In this document: positions 16,109 to 25,159 of the stretch, in pieces | Layout: the number at the start of each line of letters is the position of its first letter | Position numbering within the stretch: position 1 is the first letter of the stretch | NCBI RefSeq assembly: GCF_000585995.1 | Contig: NZ_CP007410.1 | Span: 2,879,430-2,943,429, forward strand | DNA length: 64,000 nucleotides | Direction: 5' to 3' | Source of the DNA: Pseudomonas brassicacearum | GTDB taxonomy: Bacteria > Pseudomonadota > Gammaproteobacteria > Pseudomonadales > Pseudomonadaceae | Translations under genes and position numbers: made by a program | Notes under the pieces: generated by a model | Seen by the model: the letters and a program-made list of their open reading frames with translations, nothing else | What the model was told of the DNA's origin: nothing | The model's database searches: none

Positions 16109-19100
16109 GTGAGTCATTTACTGGATCAACTGCGGTTTTTCAACCGCAAGCAAGGCGAGTTTTCCGATGGTCACGGCGAGACCCGCAAGGAGTCCCGCGA
16201 CTGGGAGAACGTCTACCGTTCCCGCTGGCAGTACGACAAGATCGTGCGGTCCACCCATGGGGTGAACTGCACCGGTTCGTGCTCGTGGAAAATCTACGTC
16301 AAGAACGGCCTGATCACCTGGGAAACCCAGCAGACCGATTACCCGCGCACCCGTAACGATCTGCCCAACCACGAACCCCGCGGCTGCCCGCGTGGTGCCA
16401 GCTACAGCTGGTACATCTACAGCGCCAACCGGCTCAAGTACCCGAAGATCCGCAAGCCATTGCTCAAACTGTGGCGCGAAGCCCGGCAGACCTTGCCGCC
16501 GGTGGAAGCCTGGGCCAGCATCGTCGAGGACAAGGTCAAGGCCGACTCCTATAAAAGCAAGCGCGGCATGGGTGGCTTCATTCGTTCCAACTGGGAAGAA
16601 GTCAACGAGATCATTGCCGCCGCCAACGTCTACACCGTCAAGACGCACGGCCCGGACCGGGTGGTCGGCTTCTCGCCGATCCCGGCCATGTCGATGGTCA
16701 GCTATGCCGCCGGCTCGCGTTACCTGTCGCTGATCGGTGGCGTGTGCCTGAGCTTCTATGACTGGTACTGCGACTTGCCGCCTGCCTCGCCAATGGTGTG
16801 GGGCGAGCAGACCGACGTGCCGGAATCGGCCGACTGGTACAACTCCAACTACATCATTGCCTGGGGCTCCAACGTCCCGCAAACCCGTACCCCCGACGCC
16901 CACTTCTTCACCGAGGTGCGCTACAAGGGCACCAAGACCGTGGCGATCACCCCGGACTACTCGGAAGTCGCCAAGCTCACCGACCTGTGGCTCAACCCCA
17001 AGCAGGGCACCGACGCCGCGCTGGCCCAGGCCTTCAACCATGTGATCTTCAAAGAATTCCACCTGGACAAGCCCAGCGCCTATTTCACCGAATACGCCAA
17101 GCGCTACACCGACCTGCCGGTATTGGTCATGCTCAAGCCGATGCTCGGCGTGGCTCCAGGCTCAGGCTACCAGCCCGACCGCTTCCTGCGCGCCAGTGAC
17201 CTGACCGACAACCTCGGCCAGGAGAACAACCCGGAATGGAAAACCATCGCCCTGGATGCCAGCGGCGAACTGGTTTCACCCCAAGGCTCCATCGGCTATC
17301 GCTGGGGCGAGAAGGGCAAGTGGAACATCCTTGCCCGTGAAGGGGGCGAGGGGCGAGAGATCGACCTCAAGCTGAGCCTGATCGGCGGCGACGTCGCTGA
17401 AGTGGCCTTCCCGTATTTTGCCGGCGAGGCCCAGGAGTACTTCCAGCACGTGGCCGGTGAAGCGGTGCAGTACCGTCGCGTGCCCGTGCACAGTGTGGTG
17501 CTGGCCGACGGCAGCGTGGCGAAAGTCGCTACGGTGTTCGACCTGTCGGCGGCCAACCTGGCGATCGACCGTGGCCTGGGTGGCGCCAACGTTGCCAAGG
17601 ATTACGACGACGCCTCGGTGCCCGGTACGCCGGCCTGGCAGGAGCAAATCACTGGTGTGAGCCGCGAGAAGGCGATCCAGATCGCCCGCGAGTTCGCCGA
17701 CAACGCCGACAAGACCCGTGGACGCTCGATGATCATCGTCGGTGCGGCGATGAACCACTGGTACCACATGGACATGAACTACCGCGGGCTGATCAACATG
17801 CTCATGCTCTGCGGTTGCGTCGGCCAGACCGGCGGCGGTTGGGCTCACTATGTGGGCCAGGAAAAACTCCGTCCGCAATGCGGCTGGCTGCCCCTGGCCT
17901 TTGGCCTGGACTGGAACCGTCCGCCACGGCAGATGAACGGCACCAGCTTCTTCTACGGCCACAGTTCGCAATGGCGCCACGAGAAAATGAGCATGCACGA
18001 CGTGCTCTCGCCCCTGGCCGACAAATCGCAGTTCCCCGAGCACGCCCTGGACTACAACATCCGCGCCGAACGGGCCGGCTGGTTGCCGAGCGCGCCGCAA
18101 CTCAACACCAACCCTCTGCACATTTGCCGCGATGCCGCCGCCGCGGGCCTGGAGCCCAAGGACTACGTGGTCAAGTCGCTGCAGGACGGTTCCCTGCGCT
18201 TTGCCTGCGAGCAACCCGACAGCCCGGTGAACTTCCCGCGCAACATGTTCATCTGGCGCTCCAACCTGCTGGGCTCCTCGGGCAAGGGCCACGAGTACAT
18301 GCTCAAGTACCTGTTGGGCACCAAGAACGGCGTGATGAACGAAGACATCGGCCATAGCACCGAGTGCAAGCCCACCGAAGCCGAATGGGTCGACGAAGGC
18401 GCCATCGGCAAGCTCGACCTGGTGACCACCCTGGACTTCCGCATGTCCTCGACCTGCGTGTATTCCGACATCGTCTTGCCGACCGCGACCTGGTACGAAA
18501 AAGACGACATGAACACCTCGGACATGCACCCGTTCATCCACCCACTGTCGGCCGCCATCGATCCGGCCTGGGAGTCGCGTTCGGACTGGGAAATCTACAA
18601 AGGCATCGCCAAGGCGTTTTCCGCCATGTCGGTCGGCCACCTGGGCGTCGAGAAAGACCTGGTCACCGTGCCGTTGATGCATGACAGCGTCGGCGAGCTG
18701 GCCCAACCCTTTGGCGGCACCGACTGGAAAAGCGCCGGTGTGGCGCCGGTACCGGGCAAGAACGCACCGAACCTGCACGTGGTGGAGCGCGACTACCCGA
18801 ACATCTACAAGCAGTTCACCTCCCTGGGCCCAATGCTCGAGAAGCTCGGCAATGGCGGCAAGGGCATCAACTGGAACACCGAGACTGAAGTGAAATTCCT
18901 CGGCGAACTGAACCACAAGGAAGTCGAGGCCGGCATCAGCCAAGGGCGGCCAAAGATCGACAGCGCCATCGACGCTGCCGAAGTGATCCTGTCCCTGGCC
19001 CCGGAAACCAACGGCCATGTCGCGGTGAAAGCCTGGGCGGCGCTGTCGGAGTTCACTGGCATCGACCACAGCCACCTGGCCGTCTCGAAGGAGCACGAGG

Positions 19101-19882
19101 CGATTCGCTTCCGCGACATCCAGGCCCAGCCGCGCAAGATCATTTCCAGCCCGACCTGGTCTGGCCTGGAAGACGATCACGTCAGCTACAACGCCGGCTA
19201 CACCAACGTTCACGAGGCGATTCCATGGCGCACCATCACCGGTCGCCAGCAGTTCTACCAGGATCACCCGTGGATGCAGGCGTTCGGTGAACAACTGATG
19301 AGTTACCGGCCACCGGTCAACACTCGCACCATCGAAGGCGTGAAGGGCAAGCGCAGCAATGGCGAGACCGAGATCGTCCTGAACTGGATCACCCCGCACC
19401 AGAAGTGGGGCATCCACAGCACCTACAGCGACAACCTGCTGATGCTCACCTTGAGCCGTGGCGGACCGATTGTCTGGCTTTCGGAAATCGACGCCAAGCG
19501 CGCCGGTATCGAGGACAACGATTGGATCGAGTGCTTCAACGTCAACGGCGCGCTGACCGCCCGGGCGGTGGTCAGCCAGCGGGTCAAGGAAGGCATGGTG
19601 ATGATGTACCACGCTCAGGAACGGATCGTGAACGTACCCGGTTCCGAAACCACCAAGACCCGTGGCGGCCACCACAACTCGGTGACCCGCGTGGTGCTCA
19701 AGCCCACCCACATGATCGGTGGCTACGCCCAGCAGGCCTACGGTTTCAACTATTACGGCACGGTCGGTTGCAACCGCGACGAGTTCGTCGTGGTACGCAA
19801 AATGTCCAAGGTCGATTGGCTCGACGGTTCCAGTGGCGATGATCTGCCGCGTCCACTGCCGACTGATATCGAGGAGAACTGA
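16109..19882 (+). CDS. narG: respiratory nitrate reductase alpha subunit NarG
   Basis: This 1257-residue catalytic subunit reduces nitrate to nitrite on the cytoplasmic side of the membrane. The N-terminus binds the FS0 4Fe-4S cluster through a His and three Cys (THGVNCTGSCSWKIY, RGCPRGASYSW). The rest is a molybdopterin oxidoreductase with bis-MGD binding regions (YNSNYIIAWGSNVP, CGCVGQTGGGWAHYVGQEK). Length is close to E. coli NarG (1247). It has no Tat signal, as expected for the cytoplasmic type. GTG 16109 follows AGAGGA. The narH start is one base after its stop. Confidence 0.97.
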   Translation: MSHLLDQLRFFNRKQGEFSDGHGETRKESRDWENVYRSRWQYDKIVRSTHGVNCTGSCSWKIYVKNGLITWETQQTDYPRTRNDLPNHEPRGCPRGASYSWYIYSANRLKYPKIRKPLLKLWREARQTLPPVEAWASIVEDKVKADSYKSKRGMGGFIRSNWEEVNEIIAAANVYTVKTHGPDRVVGFSPIPAMSMVSYAAGSRYLSLIGGVCLSFYDWYCDLPPASPMVWGEQTDVPESADWYNSNYIIAWGSNVPQTRTPDAHFFTEVRYKGTKTVAITPDYSEVAKLTDLWLNPKQGTDAALAQAFNHVIFKEFHLDKPSAYFTEYAKRYTDLPVLVMLKPMLGVAPGSGYQPDRFLRASDLTDNLGQENNPEWKTIALDASGELVSPQGSIGYRWGEKGKWNILAREGGEGREIDLKLSLIGGDVAEVAFPYFAGEAQEYFQHVAGEAVQYRRVPVHSVVLADGSVAKVATVFDLSAANLAIDRGLGGANVAKDYDDASVPGTPAWQEQITGVSREKAIQIAREFADNADKTRGRSMIIVGAAMNHWYHMDMNYRGLINMLMLCGCVGQTGGGWAHYVGQEKLRPQCGWLPLAFGLDWNRPPRQMNGTSFFYGHSSQWRHEKMSMHDVLSPLADKSQFPEHALDYNIRAERAGWLPSAPQLNTNPLHICRDAAAAGLEPKDYVVKSLQDGSLRFACEQPDSPVNFPRNMFIWRSNLLGSSGKGHEYMLKYLLGTKNGVMNEDIGHSTECKPTEAEWVDEGAIGKLDLVTTLDFRMSSTCVYSDIVLPTATWYEKDDMNTSDMHPFIHPLSAAIDPAWESRSDWEIYKGIAKAFSAMSVGHLGVEKDLVTVPLMHDSVGELAQPFGGTDWKSAGVAPVPGKNAPNLHVVERDYPNIYKQFTSLGPMLEKLGNGGKGINWNTETEVKFLGELNHKEVEAGISQGRPKIDSAIDAAEVILSLAPETNGHVAVKAWAALSEFTGIDHSHLAVSKEHEAIRFRDIQAQPRKIISSPTWSGLEDDHVSYNAGYTNVHEAIPWRTITGRQQFYQDHPWMQAFGEQLMSYRPPVNTRTIEGVKGKRSNGETEIVLNWITPHQKWGIHSTYSDNLLMLTLSRGGPIVWLSEIDAKRAGIEDNDWIECFNVNGALTARAVVSQRVKEGMVMMYHAQERIVNVPGSETTKTRGGHHNSVTRVVLKPTHMIGGYAQQAYGFNYYGTVGCNRDEFVVVRKMSKVDWLDGSSGDDLPRPLPTDIEEN

Positions 19883-19883
19883 G

Positions 19884-21422
19884 ATGAAAATTCGCTCACA
19901 AATCGGCATGGTCCTGAACCTGGACAAATGCATCGGCTGCCACACTTGCTCGATCACCTGCAAGAACGTCTGGACCAGCCGCGAAGGCATGGAATACGCC
20001 TGGTTCAACAACGTTGAGTCCAAGCCAGGCATCGGCTACCCCAAGGAATGGGAAAACCAGGACAAGTGGAAGGGCGGCTGGATCCGCAACGCTGACGGTT
20101 CGATCAATCCGCGCATTGGTGGCAAGTTCCGTGTGCTGGCGAACATCTTCGCCAACCCGGACCTGCCGAGCCTGGACGATTACTACGAACCGTTCGACTT
20201 CGACTACCAGCACTTGCACACCGCGCCACTGGGCGAGCATCAACCCACCGCGCGACCGCGTTCGCTGGTGTCTGGCAAGCGCATGCAGAAAATCGAATGG
20301 GGCCCGAACTGGGAGGAAATCCTCGGTACCGAATTCGCCAAGCGGCGCAAGGACAAGAACTTCGACAAGATCCAGGCGGACATCTACGGCGAGTACGAAA
20401 ACACCTTCATGATGTACCTGCCGCGCCTGTGCGAGCACTGCCTGAACCCGGCGTGCGCGGCATCGTGCCCGAGCGGCGCGATCTACAAGCGCGAAGAGGA
20501 CGGCATCGTCCTGATCGACCAGGAGAAGTGCCGCGGCTGGCGCATGTGCATCAGTGGCTGCCCGTACAAGAAGATCTATTTCAACTGGAAGAGCGGCAAG
20601 TCGGAAAAATGCATTTTCTGCTACCCGCGTATCGAAGCCGGGATGCCGACTGTTTGCGCTGAAACCTGCGTGGGCCGGATCCGTTACCTCGGTGTGCTGT
20701 TGTATGACGCCGACCGTATCAGCGAAGTGGCAAGCACCGCCAATGAGCAGGACCTGTACGAGAAACAACTGGAGATTTTCCTCGACCCGAACGACCCGGC
20801 GGTGATTCGCCAGGCCCTGGCCGATGGCGTGCCGCAGTCGGTGATCGACTCGGCGCAACGCTCGCCGGTCTACAAAATGGCCGTGGATTGGAAACTCGCG
20901 CTGCCGCTGCACCCGGAATACCGCACCTTGCCAATGGTCTGGTATGTACCGCCACTGTCGCCGATCCAGAACGCGGCCGCCGCCGGTACCGTGGGCATGA
21001 ACGGGGTGATCCCGGATGTCGACAGCCTGCGCATTCCGCTGCGTTACCTGGCCAACATGCTCACCGCCGGTGATGAAAAACCGGTCAAGCGCGCCCTCAA
21101 GCGTTTGCTGGCGATGCGCGCCTACAAGCGTTCCGAGCAGGTCGACGGCGTGCAGGACCTGCAAGTGCTGGCCGACGTCGGCCTGAGCGTGAACCAGGTG
21201 GAAGAGATGTACCGCTACCTGGCCATCGCCAACTACGAAGACCGTTTCGTGGTACCGAGTGCCCACCGCGAAGACGCCATGAGCGACGCGTTCGCCGAAC
21301 GCTCCGGTTGTGGTTTCAGTTTCGGCAGCGGTTGCAGCGGCAGTTCCGACACCAACATGTTCGGTGGCAAAAAGGCCAATCGCCGCGACGTGATCAAAAC
21401 CGTGCAGTTGTGGGAGGAATGA
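19884..21422 (+). CDS. narH: respiratory nitrate reductase beta subunit NarH
   Basis: This 512-residue electron-transfer subunit carries four iron-sulfur clusters. The cysteine groups are CIGCHTCSITC, CEHCLNPACAASCPSG, CRGWRMCISGCPYKK and CIFCYPRIEAGMPTVCAETC. In the third group Trp replaces one Cys, the feature that gives a 3Fe-4S cluster in NarH. It passes electrons from the NarI hemes to NarG. ATG 19884 follows GAGGAG and lies one base after the narG stop; the open frame from 19719 is inside narG. Confidence 0.97.
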   Translation: MKIRSQIGMVLNLDKCIGCHTCSITCKNVWTSREGMEYAWFNNVESKPGIGYPKEWENQDKWKGGWIRNADGSINPRIGGKFRVLANIFANPDLPSLDDYYEPFDFDYQHLHTAPLGEHQPTARPRSLVSGKRMQKIEWGPNWEEILGTEFAKRRKDKNFDKIQADIYGEYENTFMMYLPRLCEHCLNPACAASCPSGAIYKREEDGIVLIDQEKCRGWRMCISGCPYKKIYFNWKSGKSEKCIFCYPRIEAGMPTVCAETCVGRIRYLGVLLYDADRISEVASTANEQDLYEKQLEIFLDPNDPAVIRQALADGVPQSVIDSAQRSPVYKMAVDWKLALPLHPEYRTLPMVWYVPPLSPIQNAAAAGTVGMNGVIPDVDSLRIPLRYLANMLTAGDEKPVKRALKRLLAMRAYKRSEQVDGVQDLQVLADVGLSVNQVEEMYRYLAIANYEDRFVVPSAHREDAMSDAFAERSGCGFSFGSGCSGSSDTNMFGGKKANRRDVIKTVQLWEE

Positions 21423-21424
21423 AC

Positions 21425-22180
21425 ATGCGCATTCTCAAGGTGATTTCGTTGCTGCTCGATTATCCGACCGAGACCCTGGTGGCCGGTCGCGACGAGCTGG
21501 AGCAGGCCATTGCGCAAGCACGGGAAATCAGTCCCCAGCAGCGCGCCGGGCTGTTCGAATTGCTGGAGGTGATCTGCGGCAAGGACTTGATGGACGGCCA
21601 GGAGCACTACGGTGCGCTGTTTGGCCGGGGCCGTTCGCTGTCACTGCTGCTGTTCGAACATGTCCACGGCGAGTCCCGCGACCGGGGCCAGGCCATGGTG
21701 GACATGATGGCCCAGTACGAAGAGGCCGGTTTCGCCATCGGCGTTAAAGAGTTGCCTGACTACATCCCGCTGTACCTGGAGTTTCTCTCCACCCGCGAAG
21801 ACATCGAGGCCCGCGAGGGCCTGGCGGATGTGGCGCACCTGCTGGCCTTGCTCGCGGCGCGCCTGGACGAGCGTGAAAGCGTCTACGCCAGTTGCTTCCG
21901 GGCCTTGTTGCAAATCGCCGGGGCCGAACCCCAGGTGGCGGTGGCCGAGTTGCGTGAGCAAGTGAAGGCCGAGCCACGGGACGACTCCCTCGAAGCCCTG
22001 GACAAGATCTGGGAAGAAGAGCAGGTGGATTTCATGAAGGCCGAACAACAGGACCGTTGCAGTTCACTGCCCAGCGCGCCAGGCAAGGCGCGGGACGAAA
22101 GTGCGGTGCCGTTGCACTGGGTGGATTTTCAGCATGAAGGGTTGGCCGCAGCGCCGGCCGGGGAGGTGGGTAATGTCTAA
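21425..22180 (+). CDS. narJ: nitrate reductase assembly chaperone NarJ
   Basis: This 251-residue TorD/NarJ-type all-helical chaperone helps insert the molybdenum cofactor into NarG and attach NarGH to NarI. It opens with MRILKVISLLLDYPTE and contains LPDYIPLYLEFLS, both typical of the family. It starts two bases after narH with GGAGG upstream and overlaps narI by eight bases. The C-terminal tail (about 200-251) is polar and probably disordered. Confidence 0.94.
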   Translation: MRILKVISLLLDYPTETLVAGRDELEQAIAQAREISPQQRAGLFELLEVICGKDLMDGQEHYGALFGRGRSLSLLLFEHVHGESRDRGQAMVDMMAQYEEAGFAIGVKELPDYIPLYLEFLSTREDIEAREGLADVAHLLALLAARLDERESVYASCFRALLQIAGAEPQVAVAELREQVKAEPRDDSLEALDKIWEEEQVDFMKAEQQDRCSSLPSAPGKARDESAVPLHWVDFQHEGLAAAPAGEVGNV

Positions 22181-22853
22181 ATGGGATCTGTTGTTGTTCG
22201 GGGTCTACCCCTATGTCGCCTTGGCGATCTGCCTGATCGGCAGCTGGGCGCGGTTCGACCTGTCCCAGTACACCTGGAAGGCCGGTTCCAGCCAGATGCT
22301 GAGCAATCGCGGCATGCGCGTGGCGAGCAACCTGTTCCACGTCGGTGTGCTGTTCGTGTTGGCCGGGCACTTCGTCGGCCTGCTGACGCCGTCGGCGATC
22401 TACCACCATGTGCTGAGCACTGAGAACAAGCAGCTGCTGGCGATGGTCTCCGGTGGTTTCTTCGGCGTGCTGGGTCTGATCGGCCTGGTGATGCTGCTCA
22501 ACCGCCGCCTGACCGACCCACGGGTCCGCGCCACGTCCAGTGCCTCGGACATCCTGGTGCTGGTGGTACTGCTGGTGCAACTGGTGCTGGGGTTGATGAC
22601 CATCGTGGCGTCTACCGCGCACATGGACGGCTCGGTGATGGTGATGCTGGCCGACTGGGCCCAGAACACCGTGTTGTTGCGTCCGGTGGAAGCGGCCACG
22701 TCGATGGCGCCGGTGGGCTTGGTCTACAAGCTCCACGTGGTGCTGGGCCTGACCTTGTTCGTGTTGTTCCCGTTCACTCGTCTGGTGCACATCGTCAGTG
22801 CGCCGGTCTGGTACCTGGGACGTCGTTATCAAATCGTTCGGCAGAAGTTCTGA
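22173..22853 (+). CDS. narI: respiratory nitrate reductase gamma subunit NarI
   Basis: This 226-residue b-type cytochrome anchors NarGH and oxidises quinol. Five helices are evident. The four heme-ligating histidines can be placed in the second helix (NLFHVGVLFVLAGHFVG) and the last helix (YKLHVVLGLTLFVLFPFTRLVH shown in part). ATG 22173 has GGGAGG upstream and overlaps the narJ stop. Its quinol substrate links it to the anaerobic ubiquinone genes upstream. Confidence 0.96.
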   Translation: MSKWDLLLFGVYPYVALAICLIGSWARFDLSQYTWKAGSSQMLSNRGMRVASNLFHVGVLFVLAGHFVGLLTPSAIYHHVLSTENKQLLAMVSGGFFGVLGLIGLVMLLNRRLTDPRVRATSSASDILVLVVLLVQLVLGLMTIVASTAHMDGSVMVMLADWAQNTVLLRPVEAATSMAPVGLVYKLHVVLGLTLFVLFPFTRLVHIVSAPVWYLGRRYQIVRQKF

Positions 22854-22863
22854 GGAGAAGATC

Positions 22864-23832
22864 ATGGCGAGTGGATGCGGATGTGGCGGTAGTGGTGGCG
22901 GTAGCGGCGGTTGTGGTTCTTCGGCAAAAGCGGCACCGGAAATGGCGCCGGTTGCCGAGACCAAACCAGTCGGGGCGGTGCAGTTCGAGCCGGCCCAGGC
23001 CGGGCCGGTGGTGGAAGATGAAGCGCCAGAGTTGATTGCCAGCAGTGAGCAGGAGTGGCCGATCATCAGCGTCAACGGGGTGTCGATCACCCCCCAGGCG
23101 ATGGCCCAGGAGCTGCAATACCACCCGGCGCAAAGCCGCGAGGATGCGGTCTACCAGGCGGCACGGGCCTTGGTGATTCGGGAATTGCTCCAACAACGCA
23201 TCGCCGAGCTGGGCCTGGCGTTGCAGGTTGGCGCCGGGGAAAACGAAGAAGAGGCGGCCACGCGGTTGCTGCTCGAGCGTGAGGTGCAGGTGCCGCAATG
23301 TGACGAGGCCACTTGCGTGCGTTACTACGAGAACAATCGGGCGCGCTTCCATAGCGCACCGTTGTTGGCGGTGCGGCACATCCTGCTCGAATGTGCGCCG
23401 GACGATGCCCAGGCCCGCGGCGAGGCTTACGATCAGGCGCAAATCCTGCTGGAACGGCTGGACCAGTTTCCGGGTAGCTTCGCTGAGCTGGCACTGTTGC
23501 ATTCGGCATGTCCGTCCAAGGCACAGGGCGGTTCGCTGGGGCAAATCAGCAAGGGCCAGACCGTACCTGAGCTCGAGCGCCAGCTGTTCACGCTGCCGGC
23601 GGGCCTGGCCAGCAAACCACTGGAGAGTCGTTACGGCTGGCACGTGATCAGCATCGACCAGCGCATCGAAGGTCAGGCGTTGCCTTACGAAGCGGTGGCC
23701 ACGGCGATTCGTACCCAGTTGCAGCAGGGCGTCTGGCAAAAAGCGCTGGTGCAGTACCTGCAAACCCTGATCGGTGCGGCGGACGTCCGTGGCATTCATC
23801 TTCAGGGCGCCGACTCGCCGCTGGTGCAGTGA
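22864..23832 (+). CDS. parvulin-type peptidyl-prolyl isomerase of the nar operon
   Basis: This 322-residue protein has a glycine/cysteine-rich N-terminus ([19 protein letters not shown]) and then a SurA/NifM-like helical part. A parvulin (PpiC) domain spans about 165-270 ([38 protein letters not shown]). It starts ten bases after narI. A PpiC-type gene holds the same position in P. aeruginosa, and NifM-type proteins help fold metalloenzymes, so a role in nitrate reductase maturation is likely (inference). There is no signal peptide, which points to the cytoplasm. The N-terminal cysteines may bind metal. Confidence 0.85.
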   Translation: MASGCGCGGSGGGSGGCGSSAKAAPEMAPVAETKPVGAVQFEPAQAGPVVEDEAPELIASSEQEWPIISVNGVSITPQAMAQELQYHPAQSREDAVYQAARALVIRELLQQRIAELGLALQVGAGENEEEAATRLLLEREVQVPQCDEATCVRYYENNRARFHSAPLLAVRHILLECAPDDAQARGEAYDQAQILLERLDQFPGSFAELALLHSACPSKAQGGSLGQISKGQTVPELERQLFTLPAGLASKPLESRYGWHVISIDQRIEGQALPYEAVATAIRTQLQQGVWQKALVQYLQTLIGAADVRGIHLQGADSPLVQ

Positions 23833-23857
23833 GCGCTGGCTCAACCAGGAGATTTCC

Positions 23858-24850
23858 ATGAATGCGGTGTTGCAGGACGGGTTTGGGCGCCAGATCGATT
23901 ATTTGCGGATGTCGGTGACCGATCGTTGTGATTTTCGTTGTGTGTATTGCATGGCGAAAAACATGACCTTCCTGCCGCGTCAGCAAGTATTGACTCTGGA
24001 AGAGTTGCAGCGCCTGGCGCGGCTGTTTGTCGGCCTGGGGGTGAAGAAAATCCGCCTGACCGGTGGCGAGCCACTGATCCGTCCGGGCATCGTCGGGTTG
24101 TGTCGCGAGATCGCGGCGCTGCCCGGCCTCCGAGAACTGGTGATGACCAGCAACGGCTCGCAGTTGGGGCGACTGGCCCAGCCGCTGGTCGAGGCCGGGG
24201 TCAAGCGCATGAACATCAGCCTCGACAGCCTGGACGGGGAGCGTTTTCGGGCAATCACCCGTAACGGCAACCTCGATCAGGTGCTGGCCGGGATTGAAGC
24301 GGCGAAGGTCGCCGGGTTCGAGCGGGTCAAGTTGAACTGCGTGGTGATGAAAGGGCGCAACTTCGATGAGGTCCCGGCGTTGGTGCAGTACGCCATCGAC
24401 CAACGCATCGACATCAGTTTTATCGAAGAAATGCCGTTGGGGGAGGTGGGGCGTTCCAGGGGCGAGTCGTTCTGTTCCAGCGATGAGGTGCGGGCTGTGA
24501 TCGCTAGCCATCACCGGCTGCTCGACAGTACCGAGAACAGTGGTGGGCCAGCGCGCTATGTGCGCCTGGAGCGTCATCCAGATACCCGGATCGGTTTCAT
24601 TTCGCCCAATTCCCACAACTTCTGCGCCAGTTGCAACCGTGTGCGCATGACGGTCGAGGGGCGCTTGTTGTTGTGCCTGGGGCAGGAGGATTCTCTCGAT
24701 CTGCGTGGCTTGTTGCGGCGTTATCCGTTGGATGATCAGCCGGTTATCCAGGCGGTGCAGCAGGCGTTGCGCGGGAAACCTTTGCGCCATGATTTCAATC
24801 CTGGTGGGGAGGTGCAGATCGTGCGGTTCATGAACATGAGTGGGGGTTAA
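23858..24850 (+). CDS. moaA: GTP 3',8-cyclase MoaA (molybdenum cofactor step 1)
   Basis: This 330-residue radical SAM enzyme begins molybdopterin synthesis from GTP. The N-terminal cluster is bound by CDFRCVYC and the C-terminal cluster by CASCNRVRM with a later Cys (LLLC). The protein ends in Gly-Gly (MSGG), the motif that enters the active site of MoaA. ATG 23858 follows CAGGAG, 25 bases after the ppiC-type gene, as the last gene of the nar operon. No moaC, moaD or moaE is in the window, so those must come from elsewhere. Confidence 0.95.
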   Translation: MNAVLQDGFGRQIDYLRMSVTDRCDFRCVYCMAKNMTFLPRQQVLTLEELQRLARLFVGLGVKKIRLTGGEPLIRPGIVGLCREIAALPGLRELVMTSNGSQLGRLAQPLVEAGVKRMNISLDSLDGERFRAITRNGNLDQVLAGIEAAKVAGFERVKLNCVVMKGRNFDEVPALVQYAIDQRIDISFIEEMPLGEVGRSRGESFCSSDEVRAVIASHHRLLDSTENSGGPARYVRLERHPDTRIGFISPNSHNFCASCNRVRMTVEGRLLLCLGQEDSLDLRGLLRRYPLDDQPVIQAVQQALRGKPLRHDFNPGGEVQIVRFMNMSGG

Positions 24851-24867
24851 GCGCTGACGCGGACCCC

Positions 24868-25000
24868 GTGGCGAGGGAGCTTGCTCCCGCTGGGGTGCGC
24901 AGCGCCCCCAAAACCTGACGCCGCGGTGTGCCTGATAAGTTGAATTTGGCTGCATTGGGTCTGCTGCGCAGCCCAGCGGGAGCAAGCTCCCTCGCCACAG
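24868..25000. repeat. REPIN, family B
   Basis: A family B pair between moaA and nrdD, with inner palindromes GGGTGCGCAGCGCCCCC and GGTCTGCTGCGCAGCCC. Of the 309-base gap 24851-25159, the first half is this repeat and the second half is the nrdD promoter. Confidence 0.85.
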
Positions 25001-25059
25001 GGGATATTCGGCGCCTCGAAAAATCATCTCCGACGTTGCTTGCCGGTCACTCCAGATTC

Positions 25060-25073
25060 TTGATATCGATCAA
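25060..25073 (+). promoter_or_regulatory. ANR/DNR box of nrdD
   Basis: TTGAT-ATCG-ATCAA is a perfect match to the FNR-family consensus. With the class II spacing the start falls near 25108, and a -10 element TACTCT is at 25096-25101, just where needed. This implies induction of class III ribonucleotide reductase by oxygen loss. Confidence 0.85.
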
Positions 25074-25159
25074 TTGCAACTCGCCAGTTTGGCCGTACTC
25101 TCCACTGCATATTGTGTTTATTCAAATCAAAAAGCCTATATGTAGTGTCTGGAGCCAAA

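Noticed and set aside
17276..20032. A 918-codon ORF antisense to narG
   Set aside because: It mirrors the codon structure of narG/narH on the other strand, is rich in His/Val/Ala as expected of an antisense shadow in high-GC DNA, and matches no family.
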